In this document: positions 52,621 to 60,399 of the stretch, piece by piece
Layout of the letters: every line of letters begins with the position of its first letter
Position numbering within the stretch: position 1 is the first letter of the stretch
NCBI RefSeq assembly: GCF_009755605.1
Contig: NZ_WPNZ01000022.1
Span: forward strand, 62,001-126,000
Source: Streptomyces typhae
GTDB taxonomy: Bacteria; Actinomycetota; Actinomycetes; Streptomycetales; Streptomycetaceae
Direction: 5' to 3'
DNA length: 64,000 nucleotides
Translations under genes and position numbers: made by a program
Notes under the pieces: generated by a model
The model's input: only the letters and a program-made list of their open reading frames with translations
Databases searched by the model: none
What the model was told of the DNA's origin: nothing

Positions 52621-54415
52621 CCGGCCAGGTCCCCCGGCGGACCATCTCCACCACCCTATCGGCGCCGTTGGCCCGCACCAGGAGTTCGAGGCGCATGCGC
52701 TCGATGTCCTCGGCGCTCCACTTGTCCGTCGCCATGGTCGCCTTCTCGTGCGACCAGCCGTTGTCGTAGTTGCGTACGACGTAGTCCTTCTGGAAGTCCC
52801 ACATCTTCGTGCCCGGCAGCGGCGTGACGATGAACGGGTTGGCGTACGCCATGCCGTGGCCCATGAGCGTGACCGCGTAGTCGATGGTCTTCTCGACCTG
52901 GTCGAGGGACTCGACGTACGGCTCGCCGCCGGGCCGCTCGGGCGGGTTGACGAAGCCGAGCATGAAACCGCCGGTGACCTGGATGCCGTACTCGGTGAAC
53001 ATCTCCACGATCTCACCGGTCGCCTTCTGGAAGGCGTTGAGGCGGGGCTTTCCCGACTCGACCAGGCTGTCCTCGTTGGCGCTCTCCACCGCGAGGTAGA
53101 CGCTGTAGCAGCCGCCGGCGGCCATGGCCTTGATCAGGCCCCGGCAGGTGAGCCCGGCCCGCATCGCCGCAAGGACGTTGCGGAAGTTGGGGTTGCGGCG
53201 CTCGCTGTCGTCCATGCTGTCCGCGAACTTGTTGCCCAGGTGCAGCAGGACGAGGTTGAACAGGCTCAGGCCGCCCTCCTCGACCCAGGGCAGATCGTGT
53301 TTGCGCAGGAGCTTGAAGGTCTCCATCGCGTACAGCGGGTCGTGCAGCAGGTGGTCGTCCTCGATGAGGACCTCGGTCACGCCCTGCTTGCGTATCTCGG
53401 CGAGGTGCAGGTCGAACCAGTCGGTGCCGAGTGCCCGCCACGGGCCGTTCACCATGGGGATGTAGCAGAAGTCGCAGCCGACGTTGCAGCCGATGGTCGA
53501 GAAGATCTGCGCCCAGGCCCCGTGGTCGCGCACGCGCTTGCCCGACGAGTGGTAGCCCTGCTCGTACTGGCGCATGTCCAGCATGCCGAAGTCGGGCAGC
53601 GGCATCATGCCGAGCCGCTGGTCGAGGCCTTGCCGCTTGGGCAGGATCCGCATGTACGGCGACACGGCGCTCGTCCGGACGACGGCGCCGTCGGCACGCC
53701 GGTAGGCGATGCCGGGCACGGCGTCGATGTCGCCGCCCTCCTCGGTCAGCGCCCGCAGCAGAGCGGTCAAGGTCTGGTCCGCCTCGTTGACGACCACGTG
53801 GTCGAAGGGGGAGTCCGGCACCGCGTACTGCCAGTCGCCGCTCGGGTGGGCGCCGCCGGTGACGGTCACGATGCCCGGGTCGATGTCCTTGACCAGGTCG
53901 GCGAGGGCGCGTGCGTTGCCCCACTGGACGGTGTAGATGCACTGGATGCCGACGACGTCCGGGTCGAAGTCCTCGATGAGGGCGCGCAGTTGCGCGTCGT
54001 CGAGGCCGTAGCGCACCAGGCTGCTGCCGCCCCCGAGGTCCACATGCCGGCGCTCCTGCTCCCAGCCGGCGAAGGGCGAGTCGACGATACGCACGTCGAA
54101 CCCGCTGAGACGGGCGTTCGCCGCGATGCGCAGCAGGCCGATCGGGGTGCCCGCCCGCTTCATGACCTCGAAGGTGCCGAGGCCGAGTTCCTGGAAGCTG
54201 CTCCCTCGCGGTGACGGCTCCACGACGCGGGTGTACGAGGGTACGAGGAGCAGCACGCGGGGCGCTTCGCCGCGCGACCGGCGCCGGGTGCCGGACCGCG
54301 ACGTACGCAGGGACGCGACGCCCAGGTGCCGCAGCGGTGGACGCTGCGGGGCACTGGAGAACTTGACGGAGGGTCTCTCGACGAGCACGGGCGCATGCGG
54401 AACGGTTCGCGTCAT
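52610..54415 (-). CDS. B12-binding-domain radical SAM enzyme
   Basis: 601 residues from ATG 54415 with GGAG upstream. The N-terminal cobalamin-binding-type Rossmann region (about 50-250; VVGIQCIYTVQWGN, then VTGGAHPSGDW) precedes a radical SAM core with the cluster motif CNVGCDFCY near residue 313. A downstream GGFMLGFVNPPERPGGEPY and the HGMAYANPFIVTPLPGT block are typical of class B-like proteins. The canonical DxHxxG lower-ligand motif is absent. The C-terminal region is helical. It could be a methylase or another radical SAM enzyme on a lipid or small molecule. It is an orphan here, with no precursor or transporter beside it. The first 50 residues are basic and disordered. Confidence 0.88.
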   Translation of the reverse strand: MTRTVPHAPVLVERPSVKFSSAPQRPPLRHLGVASLRTSRSGTRRRSRGEAPRVLLLVPSYTRVVEPSPRGSSFQELGLGTFEVMKRAGTPIGLLRIAANARLSGFDVRIVDSPFAGWEQERRHVDLGGGSSLVRYGLDDAQLRALIEDFDPDVVGIQCIYTVQWGNARALADLVKDIDPGIVTVTGGAHPSGDWQYAVPDSPFDHVVVNEADQTLTALLRALTEEGGDIDAVPGIAYRRADGAVVRTSAVSPYMRILPKRQGLDQRLGMMPLPDFGMLDMRQYEQGYHSSGKRVRDHGAWAQIFSTIGCNVGCDFCYIPMVNGPWRALGTDWFDLHLAEIRKQGVTEVLIEDDHLLHDPLYAMETFKLLRKHDLPWVEEGGLSLFNLVLLHLGNKFADSMDDSERRNPNFRNVLAAMRAGLTCRGLIKAMAAGGCYSVYLAVESANEDSLVESGKPRLNAFQKATGEIVEMFTEYGIQVTGGFMLGFVNPPERPGGEPYVESLDQVEKTIDYAVTLMGHGMAYANPFIVTPLPGTKMWDFQKDYVVRNYDNGWSHEKATMATDKWSAEDIERMRLELLVRANGADRVVEMVRRGTWPVDA

Positions 54416-54848
54416 GAGCGCTCCATCTGTCCGGTCCGAACGGGAAAACCTTCAGATCGTGACCTCCCTCACACCCTGAAGACAGCGTTCCGCGGGGAAT
54501 GGCGTGAATCGCCGGTGGGACGAGGAACTCCGCCTGGTTCTCGCCCTTGTCCCCCTGGCCGCACATCACCGCGCCGACCGCGGTGGCCTTCTTCTCGCGT
54601 TCCGGGGCCGCCCGGCAGACGGTGGGACCGGCCGCCGACGACCTGATCTCCGGCCGCTCCGAGTGCCCGTTCCGGTGCCCGCCCCGGTCGTCCCCTCTTC
54701 GTGCCCCGCTCCTGCACGGGCGGGGCTTCCCACGGCGGTGAAGAGTAGCCTTTCAGATACAAGACGTGGCTGCCCTCGCGATCCCGCCGGAGCTGCTTTC
54801 CGTGCACCCCCGCCCCTCGCGGTCGAACGGTCCGTGATGGGTGGCGTC
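54416..54848. other. gene-free stretch upstream of the 16-bp array
   Basis: These 433 bp separate the divergent radical SAM and GAF-ANTAR genes. CTTCAG (54450-54455) and CTGAAG (54476-54481) form an inverted repeat about 35 bp upstream of the radical SAM start. No open frame here shows codon bias that I trust. Confidence 0.4.
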
Positions 54849-54992
54849 ATGCAGAGGAGCCGCCGTGTCCAAGAGCCGCCATGTCGAGGGGTCGGCATGC
54901 CGAAGAGCCGTCACGTCAAGGAACCGTCACGTCAAAGGGCTGTCACGTCAAGGAGCCATCTCATCGAGGAGTCGTCTCATCGAGGAGTGAGG
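54849..54992 (+). repeat. nine-unit 16-bp repeat carrying ribosome-site-like cores
   Basis: Units of exactly 16 bp start at 54849, 54865, 54881, 54897, 54913, 54929, 54945, 54961 and 54977. Each has a purine core in the same phase (GAGGAGCC, CAAGAGCC, GAGGGGTC, GAAGAGCC, AAGGAACC, AAAGGGCT, AAGGAGCC, GAGGAGTC, GAGGAGTG). The last core is the ribosome site of the GAF-ANTAR gene, whose ATG is at 54994. The leader thus repeats a Shine-Dalgarno-like motif nine times. Confidence 0.9.
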
Positions 54993-54993
54993 G

Positions 54994-55749
54994 ATGAGCA
55001 GGGAAGAGAAGATCACCGCAACCTTCGTGGAGCTCGCCGACACCTTGGCGGACGACTTCGACATCATCGGCTTCCTGCGGCGGCTTGCCTTCCGCTGCCG
55101 CAGCATCCTGGATGTCAGGGACGTCGCGGTCCTGCTGGCCCGCCCCGAGGGCCAGTTGTACAACCCGGCGCCCTGCGACTCCTCCCCCGCCCTGGCCGCG
55201 GTGCTCGACGCCGCCCTGCGCGAAGGCCCGGCAGCCGACGCGCACCACACGTGCGCCGCCGTCGCCACCGGCAGCCTCGCCCGTGCGCCCGGCGCCTGGC
55301 GCGATTTCACCGCACGGGCCGTGGACGCCGGCTACACCCACGCCCCCGCCGTGCCCCTGCGGCTGCGCCAGGACACTCTGGGCAGCGTGCTGCTCCTGCG
55401 CACCGGCGAGCACCCGCTGCCCGCCGCCGATCTCACGCTGGCGCAGGCCTTCGCCGACGCGGCCACCATCGGCCTGGTCCACGCGCGTACGCTCCGGCTG
55501 GCCGACACCCTCAACGAACAGCTGCAAGCCGCCCTGCACAGCCGCGTCCTCATCGAACAGGCCAAGGGCTTCCTCGCCGCACGCCACGGCATCTCCCCCG
55601 ACAGCGCCTTCGACACCCTGCGCCGCCACGCACGCCGCCGACGCCTGCCGCTCGCCACCGTCGCCCGGGAGGTCATCGACATTCCGGACCTTCCCCGGCC
55701 GCGGTCCGCCCCCCGTCGTCGTTCGGGCCAGGACACACCGGCCGAGTGA
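54994..55749 (+). CDS. GAF-ANTAR transcription antiterminator-type regulator
   Basis: 251 residues. An N-terminal GAF sensory domain (about 20-160; LRRLAFRCRSILDVRDVAVLLA, then a DTLGSVLLLRTGEHPL strand) is followed by an ANTAR RNA-binding domain (about 170-225) with LHSRVLIEQAKGFLAARHGIS and AFDTLRRHARRRRLPLATVA. ANTAR proteins bind paired hairpins in nascent RNA to prevent termination. This two-domain form is frequent in Streptomyces and senses an unknown ligand. The tail is basic and disordered. The gene follows the 16-bp array. Confidence 0.95.
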   Translation: MSREEKITATFVELADTLADDFDIIGFLRRLAFRCRSILDVRDVAVLLARPEGQLYNPAPCDSSPALAAVLDAALREGPAADAHHTCAAVATGSLARAPGAWRDFTARAVDAGYTHAPAVPLRLRQDTLGSVLLLRTGEHPLPAADLTLAQAFADAATIGLVHARTLRLADTLNEQLQAALHSRVLIEQAKGFLAARHGISPDSAFDTLRRHARRRRLPLATVAREVIDIPDLPRPRSAPRRRSGQDTPAE

Positions 55750-55879
55750 GTGGATGCGCTCACGGCCCCGGCACACACGGACCAGAGGCTGACCGGACGC
55801 CTCAGAAGGGGCGACAACACGCGGCGCACGGCCGCCTGCGCGTCGGCACACCACGTATTGCGCACTGTCAGGAGGGACA

Positions 55880-56455
55880 ATGCCGTTCCCTTTCGACACT
55901 TCCACCGCCCTCAACACCTTCGAGCGTTGCGAGCAGTTGTGCCGCACAGCCCGGGAGGCCGTCGGCAGGGCCCGTGAGATCCGGTCCGAGGCGGTGCGGA
56001 TCCGGCAGGAAGCAGCGGCGGTACGGGCCGCCATGCGGCACCGACGCCGCCAGGACGACAGGAGCGGGCCCGCCCGGCCGACCGGCGCCCCCGCACCCGT
56101 GCACTCCGTGGCGGCCGCACAGCTCACCGCCCTGGCCGCGTTCGTCCACGCCCGTCTGGACGAAGAGGTGGCCGCGACCGGTCTCTTCCACGAACCCCGC
56201 TGCCCGGCGGGCCGCGCTCCGGGCGCTCCCGACACGCCCGGCACGCCCGGCTGCCGCTGTCCCGTCCCGCACCGTATGCACCAGGACATCGCGATCCGCA
56301 GGAGCATCGTGCACACCAGCCAGGCCGCCATACGCGACGCCGACCACGGCTCCCCCCACTGGCCGCACGACGAACTGTCGGCGCTGTTGCACCTGAAGGC
56401 CCTCGCCCTGTCCTACGAAACGCACGGACTGTGGCAGGAGGAATGGCGGCCGTGA
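55880..56455 (+). CDS. DUF6221-like protein
   Basis: 191 residues from ATG 55880 behind GGAGG. The C-terminal half matches the DUF6221 pattern: LTALAAFVHARLDEEVAA, then a central Cys/His stretch (CPAGRAP... CRCPVPHRMHQD), IAIRRSIVHTSQAA and the ending ALSYETHGLWQEEWRP. The N-terminal 60 residues are a charged coil that I do not recognise. It is probably cytoplasmic with unknown function, and 130 bp separate it from the GAF-ANTAR gene. Confidence 0.75.
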   Translation: MPFPFDTSTALNTFERCEQLCRTAREAVGRAREIRSEAVRIRQEAAAVRAAMRHRRRQDDRSGPARPTGAPAPVHSVAAAQLTALAAFVHARLDEEVAATGLFHEPRCPAGRAPGAPDTPGTPGCRCPVPHRMHQDIAIRRSIVHTSQAAIRDADHGSPHWPHDELSALLHLKALALSYETHGLWQEEWRP

Positions 56456-56565
56456 GAAGCCGTCACCGACCTGGGCCTCTCCTCCGTGCCGGACGAGAGG
56501 CCCGCCCCCCGTTCGCCCCCGTGCCCCGCGACGAAGAAGCACCCGAGTAACGGCGGAGGAGACGC

Positions 56566-57300
56566 CTATCCCTCCCGCAGGCGCACCGTCGCACGTCCTG
56601 ATGCCGGATCACGTTCCAGCACCACGTACCGGCCGAGGACGGCGAGGGCGACCAGGCAGCCGCTCATCTCGAAGCCCTCCTCGACGATCGTTCCCAGCAT
56701 CAGCGCGGTGCTGTGGCCGTTGGCGTGCGACCAGCCGTTGAGCGCCTCGATCACCAGCGCCCCGCCCAGATACACGGCCAGGGCGCCGAGCAGCCCGTAC
56801 CGCAGGTCGCGGGGGAGTTTCCGGGCCCACAGCAAGGCGCACACGGTGCCCACGACCGCGAGGAGCGCGCCGGGCAGCACCCAGGCGTGCGTGGGCAGCG
56901 AGCCCCCGGCCCACTCCTTCCACGACTTGCCGACCTCGCCGAGGCGCTCGTGCAGCGAGACCGTCTCATCGATGCTGAGCAGCGCGGTGGCGGCGGCGAG
57001 CCCGAGCCAGGACAGCCGCCCCGGCCGCACGCCGCGCCCGCTCAGCAGCGCGGCGACCACCGCCATGCCTGTCACGGCCAGCAAGAGCGTGCTGTTCCAC
57101 CAAGTGGCCAGGTTGGCCTCGACGTCGACGTTCACCAACTCGCGGACGGTCGGTATGGGGTCGTAGTGGTTGTAGGCACGCGTACCGAGGTCGGCGACGA
57201 GTAACGCCGCTGTGGCACCCGCGGCGAGCCGCAGGACGCGGTGGGCCCGCGGTCTCGTACGGTCCACCACGAGTTGTTCGTGGGTTTGAGTATCGGTCAT
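56566..57300 (-). CDS. polytopic membrane protein of unknown function
   Basis: 244 residues from ATG 57300 with about six membrane helices. A conserved-looking polar stretch lies between helices (SIDETVSLHERLGEVGKSW), as does another (EALNGWSHANGHSTALMLGTIVEEGFEMSG) with paired Glu residues and His that could bind metal or act catalytically. I do not recognise a named family. It is monocistronic, convergent with the DUF6221 gene and divergent from the RiPP cassette. Confidence 0.78.
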   Translation of the reverse strand: MTDTQTHEQLVVDRTRPRAHRVLRLAAGATAALLVADLGTRAYNHYDPIPTVRELVNVDVEANLATWWNSTLLLAVTGMAVVAALLSGRGVRPGRLSWLGLAAATALLSIDETVSLHERLGEVGKSWKEWAGGSLPTHAWVLPGALLAVVGTVCALLWARKLPRDLRYGLLGALAVYLGGALVIEALNGWSHANGHSTALMLGTIVEEGFEMSGCLVALAVLGRYVVLERDPASGRATVRLREG

Positions 57301-57617
57301 GCGTACGGAGGCTAGCCCCTTGATCGGAAGACGGGGAGCCCGGGGCACCGCGCACGATCCCTGCCCCGTGGAAGATCCTCTGTCCGAAGTCTTTCCGTGG
57401 CGGGCCGAGACCGCACCCTGCCGCCCACCGCCTCAGTGGCCTTCTCCCGCCTCTCCAACTCCCCCCTCTCACAGCCGTGTTAACTCGAAGGAGTGATTCG
57501 GCGCCCGGCCCCTGCGCCTTTCATTGTCCGCCGGGGTGACGCGCAGTACGCATGGGTCCAGCCGGAGGCACCTCGGGTGTACTCGGATCACTGGTGATCA
57601 GAAGAGAGGAGGACGGC
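57301..57617. promoter_or_regulatory. 317-bp region upstream of the radical SAM RiPP cassette
   Basis: The region carries promoters for the membrane protein (minus) and the peptide cassette (plus). It is less GC-rich near 57470-57610. I see no second peptide ORF and no clear operator. Confidence 0.4.
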
Positions 57618-57794
57618 GTGAGTGACAAACTCTCCGAGCTTCTCGCCGGGTTGTCGCCGTCCGACGTGTCGATCGATTCCCTGGGACGCATCGTGATCAC
57701 GGATCCGGAACTGGCGAAACAGTTCCGGGAGCTGTCGGACGGGTCGGCCATGCTCGTTCCCAATCAGTCCTGCAACCACGGCTGCGGCGGCTGA
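57618..57794 (+). CDS. 58-residue RiPP precursor peptide with NQSCNHGCGG core
   Basis: GTG 57618 follows GAGGAGG at six bases. The leader (VSDKLSELLAGLSPSDVSI, then DSLGRIVITDPELAKQFREL) is amphipathic and ends near a Gly-Ser-Ala step. The C-terminal NQSCNHGCGG has two cysteines four apart, an Asn pair and His. The stop lies 35 bp before a radical SAM start. This is the arrangement of sactipeptide/ranthipeptide-type precursors, where a radical SAM enzyme forms a thioether, or of radical SAM peptides cross-linked at carbon. The bond type cannot be read from the sequence. I know of no named family with this core. Confidence 0.85.
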   Translation: MSDKLSELLAGLSPSDVSIDSLGRIVITDPELAKQFRELSDGSAMLVPNQSCNHGCGG

Positions 57795-57829
57795 GAAGAC
57801 CACAGGAGAGGTGAACGGAGGCGACCTCG

Positions 57830-58888
57830 ATGGGGGCAGGATCGGGTGACGGCAACGAAGCGGTCATCGTCCGGGAGCGAATGCACTCCCTGCGCAATGA
57901 CGTCTTCCATCTCATCCTGCTCCCGACGGAGCAGTGCAACTTCCGCTGTACGTACTGTTACGAGGACTTCTCGGTCGGGCGCATGCGGCCCGGGGTCGTC
58001 GACGGGGTGAAGGCGCTGATCGGGCAGCGCCTCGGCGACCTGAAGGTCCTCGACATCTCCTGGTTCGGCGGTGAGCCGCTGCTCGCGGCGGACATCGTCG
58101 AGGACGTCTCGCGCTTCGTCGCGGACGCGGCCCCCGCGCACGGGCTGCGCCACCGCGGCGATGTCACGACCAATGGATATCTCCTCACCGGAGCCATGGT
58201 CGAACGGTTGGCCGGGCTGGGTGTCTCGTCCTTCCAGGTCTCCCTGGACGGCCCGGAGCACCTGCACGACAGGACACGGCTCAGGGCGGACGGACGGGGG
58301 TCGTTCGCCAAACTGTGGCAGAACCTGCTGACGATCCGGCACGGGACGTGGCCCGTGACGGTGACGCTGCGGGTGCACCTGACACCGGCCAACCTGCCGG
58401 AGATGCCGGAGTTCCTGGCCCTGATCCGGGACACCTTCCTCGCCGACACGCGCTTCTCGGTGCACCTGAAGGCCGTGGAGCGCCTCGGCGGACCGCACGA
58501 CAAGACCATGGACATCGTCGACAAGTCCACGCGCTCCCACGTCATCGCGGACCTGAGAGAGATCCTGCGGACGGAGCGACGCACCGCGACCACTCCCGAC
58601 GCGCCCGTCTGCTACGCGGCCCGCCCCAACTCCCTGATGATCCGGGCCGACGGACGGCTCGGCAAGTGCACGGTGTCGTTGAACGACCCGGCGAACGACC
58701 TCGGGGTCCTGCGCCCCGACGGCACGCTGGAGTTCCACGACGGCCGCCTCGCACCGTGGCTCCGCGGCTGGCAGTCCGGCAACGAGAACAACCTGGCCTG
58801 TCCCGCCGACGGCTTCACGCTCAAGGACGACACCCCCGACGAACCCGTACTCCTCCAGATCACTCCGGCACCGGGGCGAATCCGGTGA
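57830..58888 (+). CDS. radical SAM peptide-modifying enzyme with SPASM-like C-terminus
   Basis: 352 residues from ATG 57830 with GGAGG eight bases upstream. The cluster motif is C36-x3-C40-x2-C43 (EQCNFRCTYCYED). Next are WFGGEPLL (SAM-binding GGEP), TTNGYLLT and SFQVSLDGP, in the usual barrel order. The C-terminal 90 residues contain CYAARPNSLMIRADGRLGKC and a later LACPADG, a Cys-poor SPASM/twitch-like region that would hold at most one auxiliary 4Fe-4S cluster. It follows the precursor gene and is coupled to the next gene by GTGA. It should modify the CxxxC core. Confidence 0.92.
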   Translation: MGAGSGDGNEAVIVRERMHSLRNDVFHLILLPTEQCNFRCTYCYEDFSVGRMRPGVVDGVKALIGQRLGDLKVLDISWFGGEPLLAADIVEDVSRFVADAAPAHGLRHRGDVTTNGYLLTGAMVERLAGLGVSSFQVSLDGPEHLHDRTRLRADGRGSFAKLWQNLLTIRHGTWPVTVTLRVHLTPANLPEMPEFLALIRDTFLADTRFSVHLKAVERLGGPHDKTMDIVDKSTRSHVIADLREILRTERRTATTPDAPVCYAARPNSLMIRADGRLGKCTVSLNDPANDLGVLRPDGTLEFHDGRLAPWLRGWQSGNENNLACPADGFTLKDDTPDEPVLLQITPAPGRIR

Positions 58889-60096
58889 GGGCGGACGACA
58901 CCAGGGCCGCCTCGTCGCGGGCACTGCCGTCACGGGACTTCCTGCGCCACCACGAACGGCTGCTGCGGCCACCGCTGGACACCTGGGCCGAGGAACTGCG
59001 CACACGGCTCGACGACGCGTTGAGCACGGACACGGCCCACGACCCGCGTGCCATGGACACCGTCTCCTCCCTCATGAACAAGGCGGGGTTCGTGCTGGCC
59101 TGCGCCGGTGACCTGCGGTGCGCCCAGCATCTGTGCGAACGCCAGCTGGACTGGGTGGCCGGGTGCCACCGGGACCGTGCGGACGCGGGCACGCTCAGCC
59201 ACGCCTTCCAGCCGTGGATCAACCTGGGACGGCTGCACGCCCTGCGCGGGGACACCCGCAGGGCCCGGGAGCACTTCGCGCTCGGCACGGCCGCCGCCCG
59301 GCAGGACGAGCTGTCCCTCGGGCCGTGCGTGCTCCCGCGGGGCGCCTGGCCCGCGGTGTTCGCGGCGGCCCCGGAGCTGCGGGACGTCCTGTGGAACGCG
59401 CAGACCCTGGAAACGCTCAAGGCGTACCTCGTCACCGGCGACATCGCGGGCATGGCGACCGCGCTCAGCCACCTGCGGGACGCCGTGCCCCCGGCGTGGC
59501 ACGCCTTCCTCACGGAGGGAGAGGTGCTGCGGCTCCTGCATCAGGGCGACGCGGAGGAGGCACGGGCGCGGGCCGGCCGCGAGAACGGCGGGTCCCCGTA
59601 CGACGAGGTGGCCTTCCGGCTGCACGCGGCGACGGCGGGCGCCATGCTGGGCGAGGAACTCCCCTTGCGCCACCGCCTGGTGGAGCTGGCCGTGTTCCTG
59701 ACGCAAGTGCTGCCCAGCCGCCCCAAGGACGCCCCCACCGTGCTCCGCCAGCTCAGGCATCTGGCCCGGCTCCTGGAGACGACCGGCGAGCGGCGCTACG
59801 CCCTCGCCGTCGCCCTCCACGGCCTCGATGTCTGCGACGTCCACGACGACCAGCCCCTGCGGTTCGGCTTTCTGCGGACCGCGCTGCGCGTGGCGCCGGG
59901 GCACCCACGCACGCGCGCGTGGAAGCGCGCGCTCCGGCACCTCACGGACCGCAGCTTGTACTGGGAGATCCACCGCGGGGCACGGTCCGGCGGCAGCCCC
60001 CTGCGGAATGCCCCCGCCTTCTCCCGCCTCGTCGGGGCGGTGGAGCGTGCCGGTGGCCCCCGGCACGCGGCCGCCGTCCGCGGAACGGGGCCGTGA
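58885..60096 (+). CDS. helical-repeat (TPR-like) partner of the radical SAM enzyme
   Basis: 403 residues; GTG 58885 overlaps the radical SAM TGA (GTGA), so translation is coupled. The chain is almost entirely helical with a TPR-like cadence: SSLMNKAGFVLACAGDLRCA, WINLGRLHALRGDTRRAREH, then ETLKAYLVTGDIAGMATALS, LTEGEVLRLLHQGDAEEARA and ALAVALHGLDVCDVHDDQPL. No catalytic motif is visible. It may bind the leader, scaffold the enzyme, or serve an immunity or export role. I know no described RiPP class with this three-gene composition. Confidence 0.82.
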   Translation: MRADDTRAASSRALPSRDFLRHHERLLRPPLDTWAEELRTRLDDALSTDTAHDPRAMDTVSSLMNKAGFVLACAGDLRCAQHLCERQLDWVAGCHRDRADAGTLSHAFQPWINLGRLHALRGDTRRAREHFALGTAAARQDELSLGPCVLPRGAWPAVFAAAPELRDVLWNAQTLETLKAYLVTGDIAGMATALSHLRDAVPPAWHAFLTEGEVLRLLHQGDAEEARARAGRENGGSPYDEVAFRLHAATAGAMLGEELPLRHRLVELAVFLTQVLPSRPKDAPTVLRQLRHLARLLETTGERRYALAVALHGLDVCDVHDDQPLRFGFLRTALRVAPGHPRTRAWKRALRHLTDRSLYWEIHRGARSGGSPLRNAPAFSRLVGAVERAGGPRHAAAVRGTGP

Positions 60097-60399
60097 GGAA
60101 CGGCAGGGAACGGGGAACAAGGAACGGCAGGAATAGGAAACCTGTGCCCTGGTTACTCAGGTTACGGCGGGTTCGGCAGTGAGCCCGTCCCCCGCTCCTC
60201 GCTTCGCGGCGGGAGCGGGGACCCGCACCAGGAGTGAGGCCACGCACCAGGAGCGGGGCCACGCCTCGGGTGCCTGGACACGCCCGTGGGCTCAGAGCGG
60301 GCGCGACGGCTGGAAGCACCCTTGCCCGGCGCCTCGGACGGTTCCTAACGTGGCCGGGACCAGGAGGTGCCCGTACGGTCCCGGGGGGAGCGCGCGCCC
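60097..60399. other. 303-bp gap with hairpin and short repeats
   Basis: CCCCGCTCC (60190-60198) pairs with GGAGCGGGG (60212-60220), a plausible terminator for the RiPP cassette. GGAACGGCAGG recurs after the last stop (about 60098 and 60121), and a roughly 20-bp unit CGCACCAGGAG(C/T)G is doubled near 60224-60262. No gene is supported. Confidence 0.6.
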
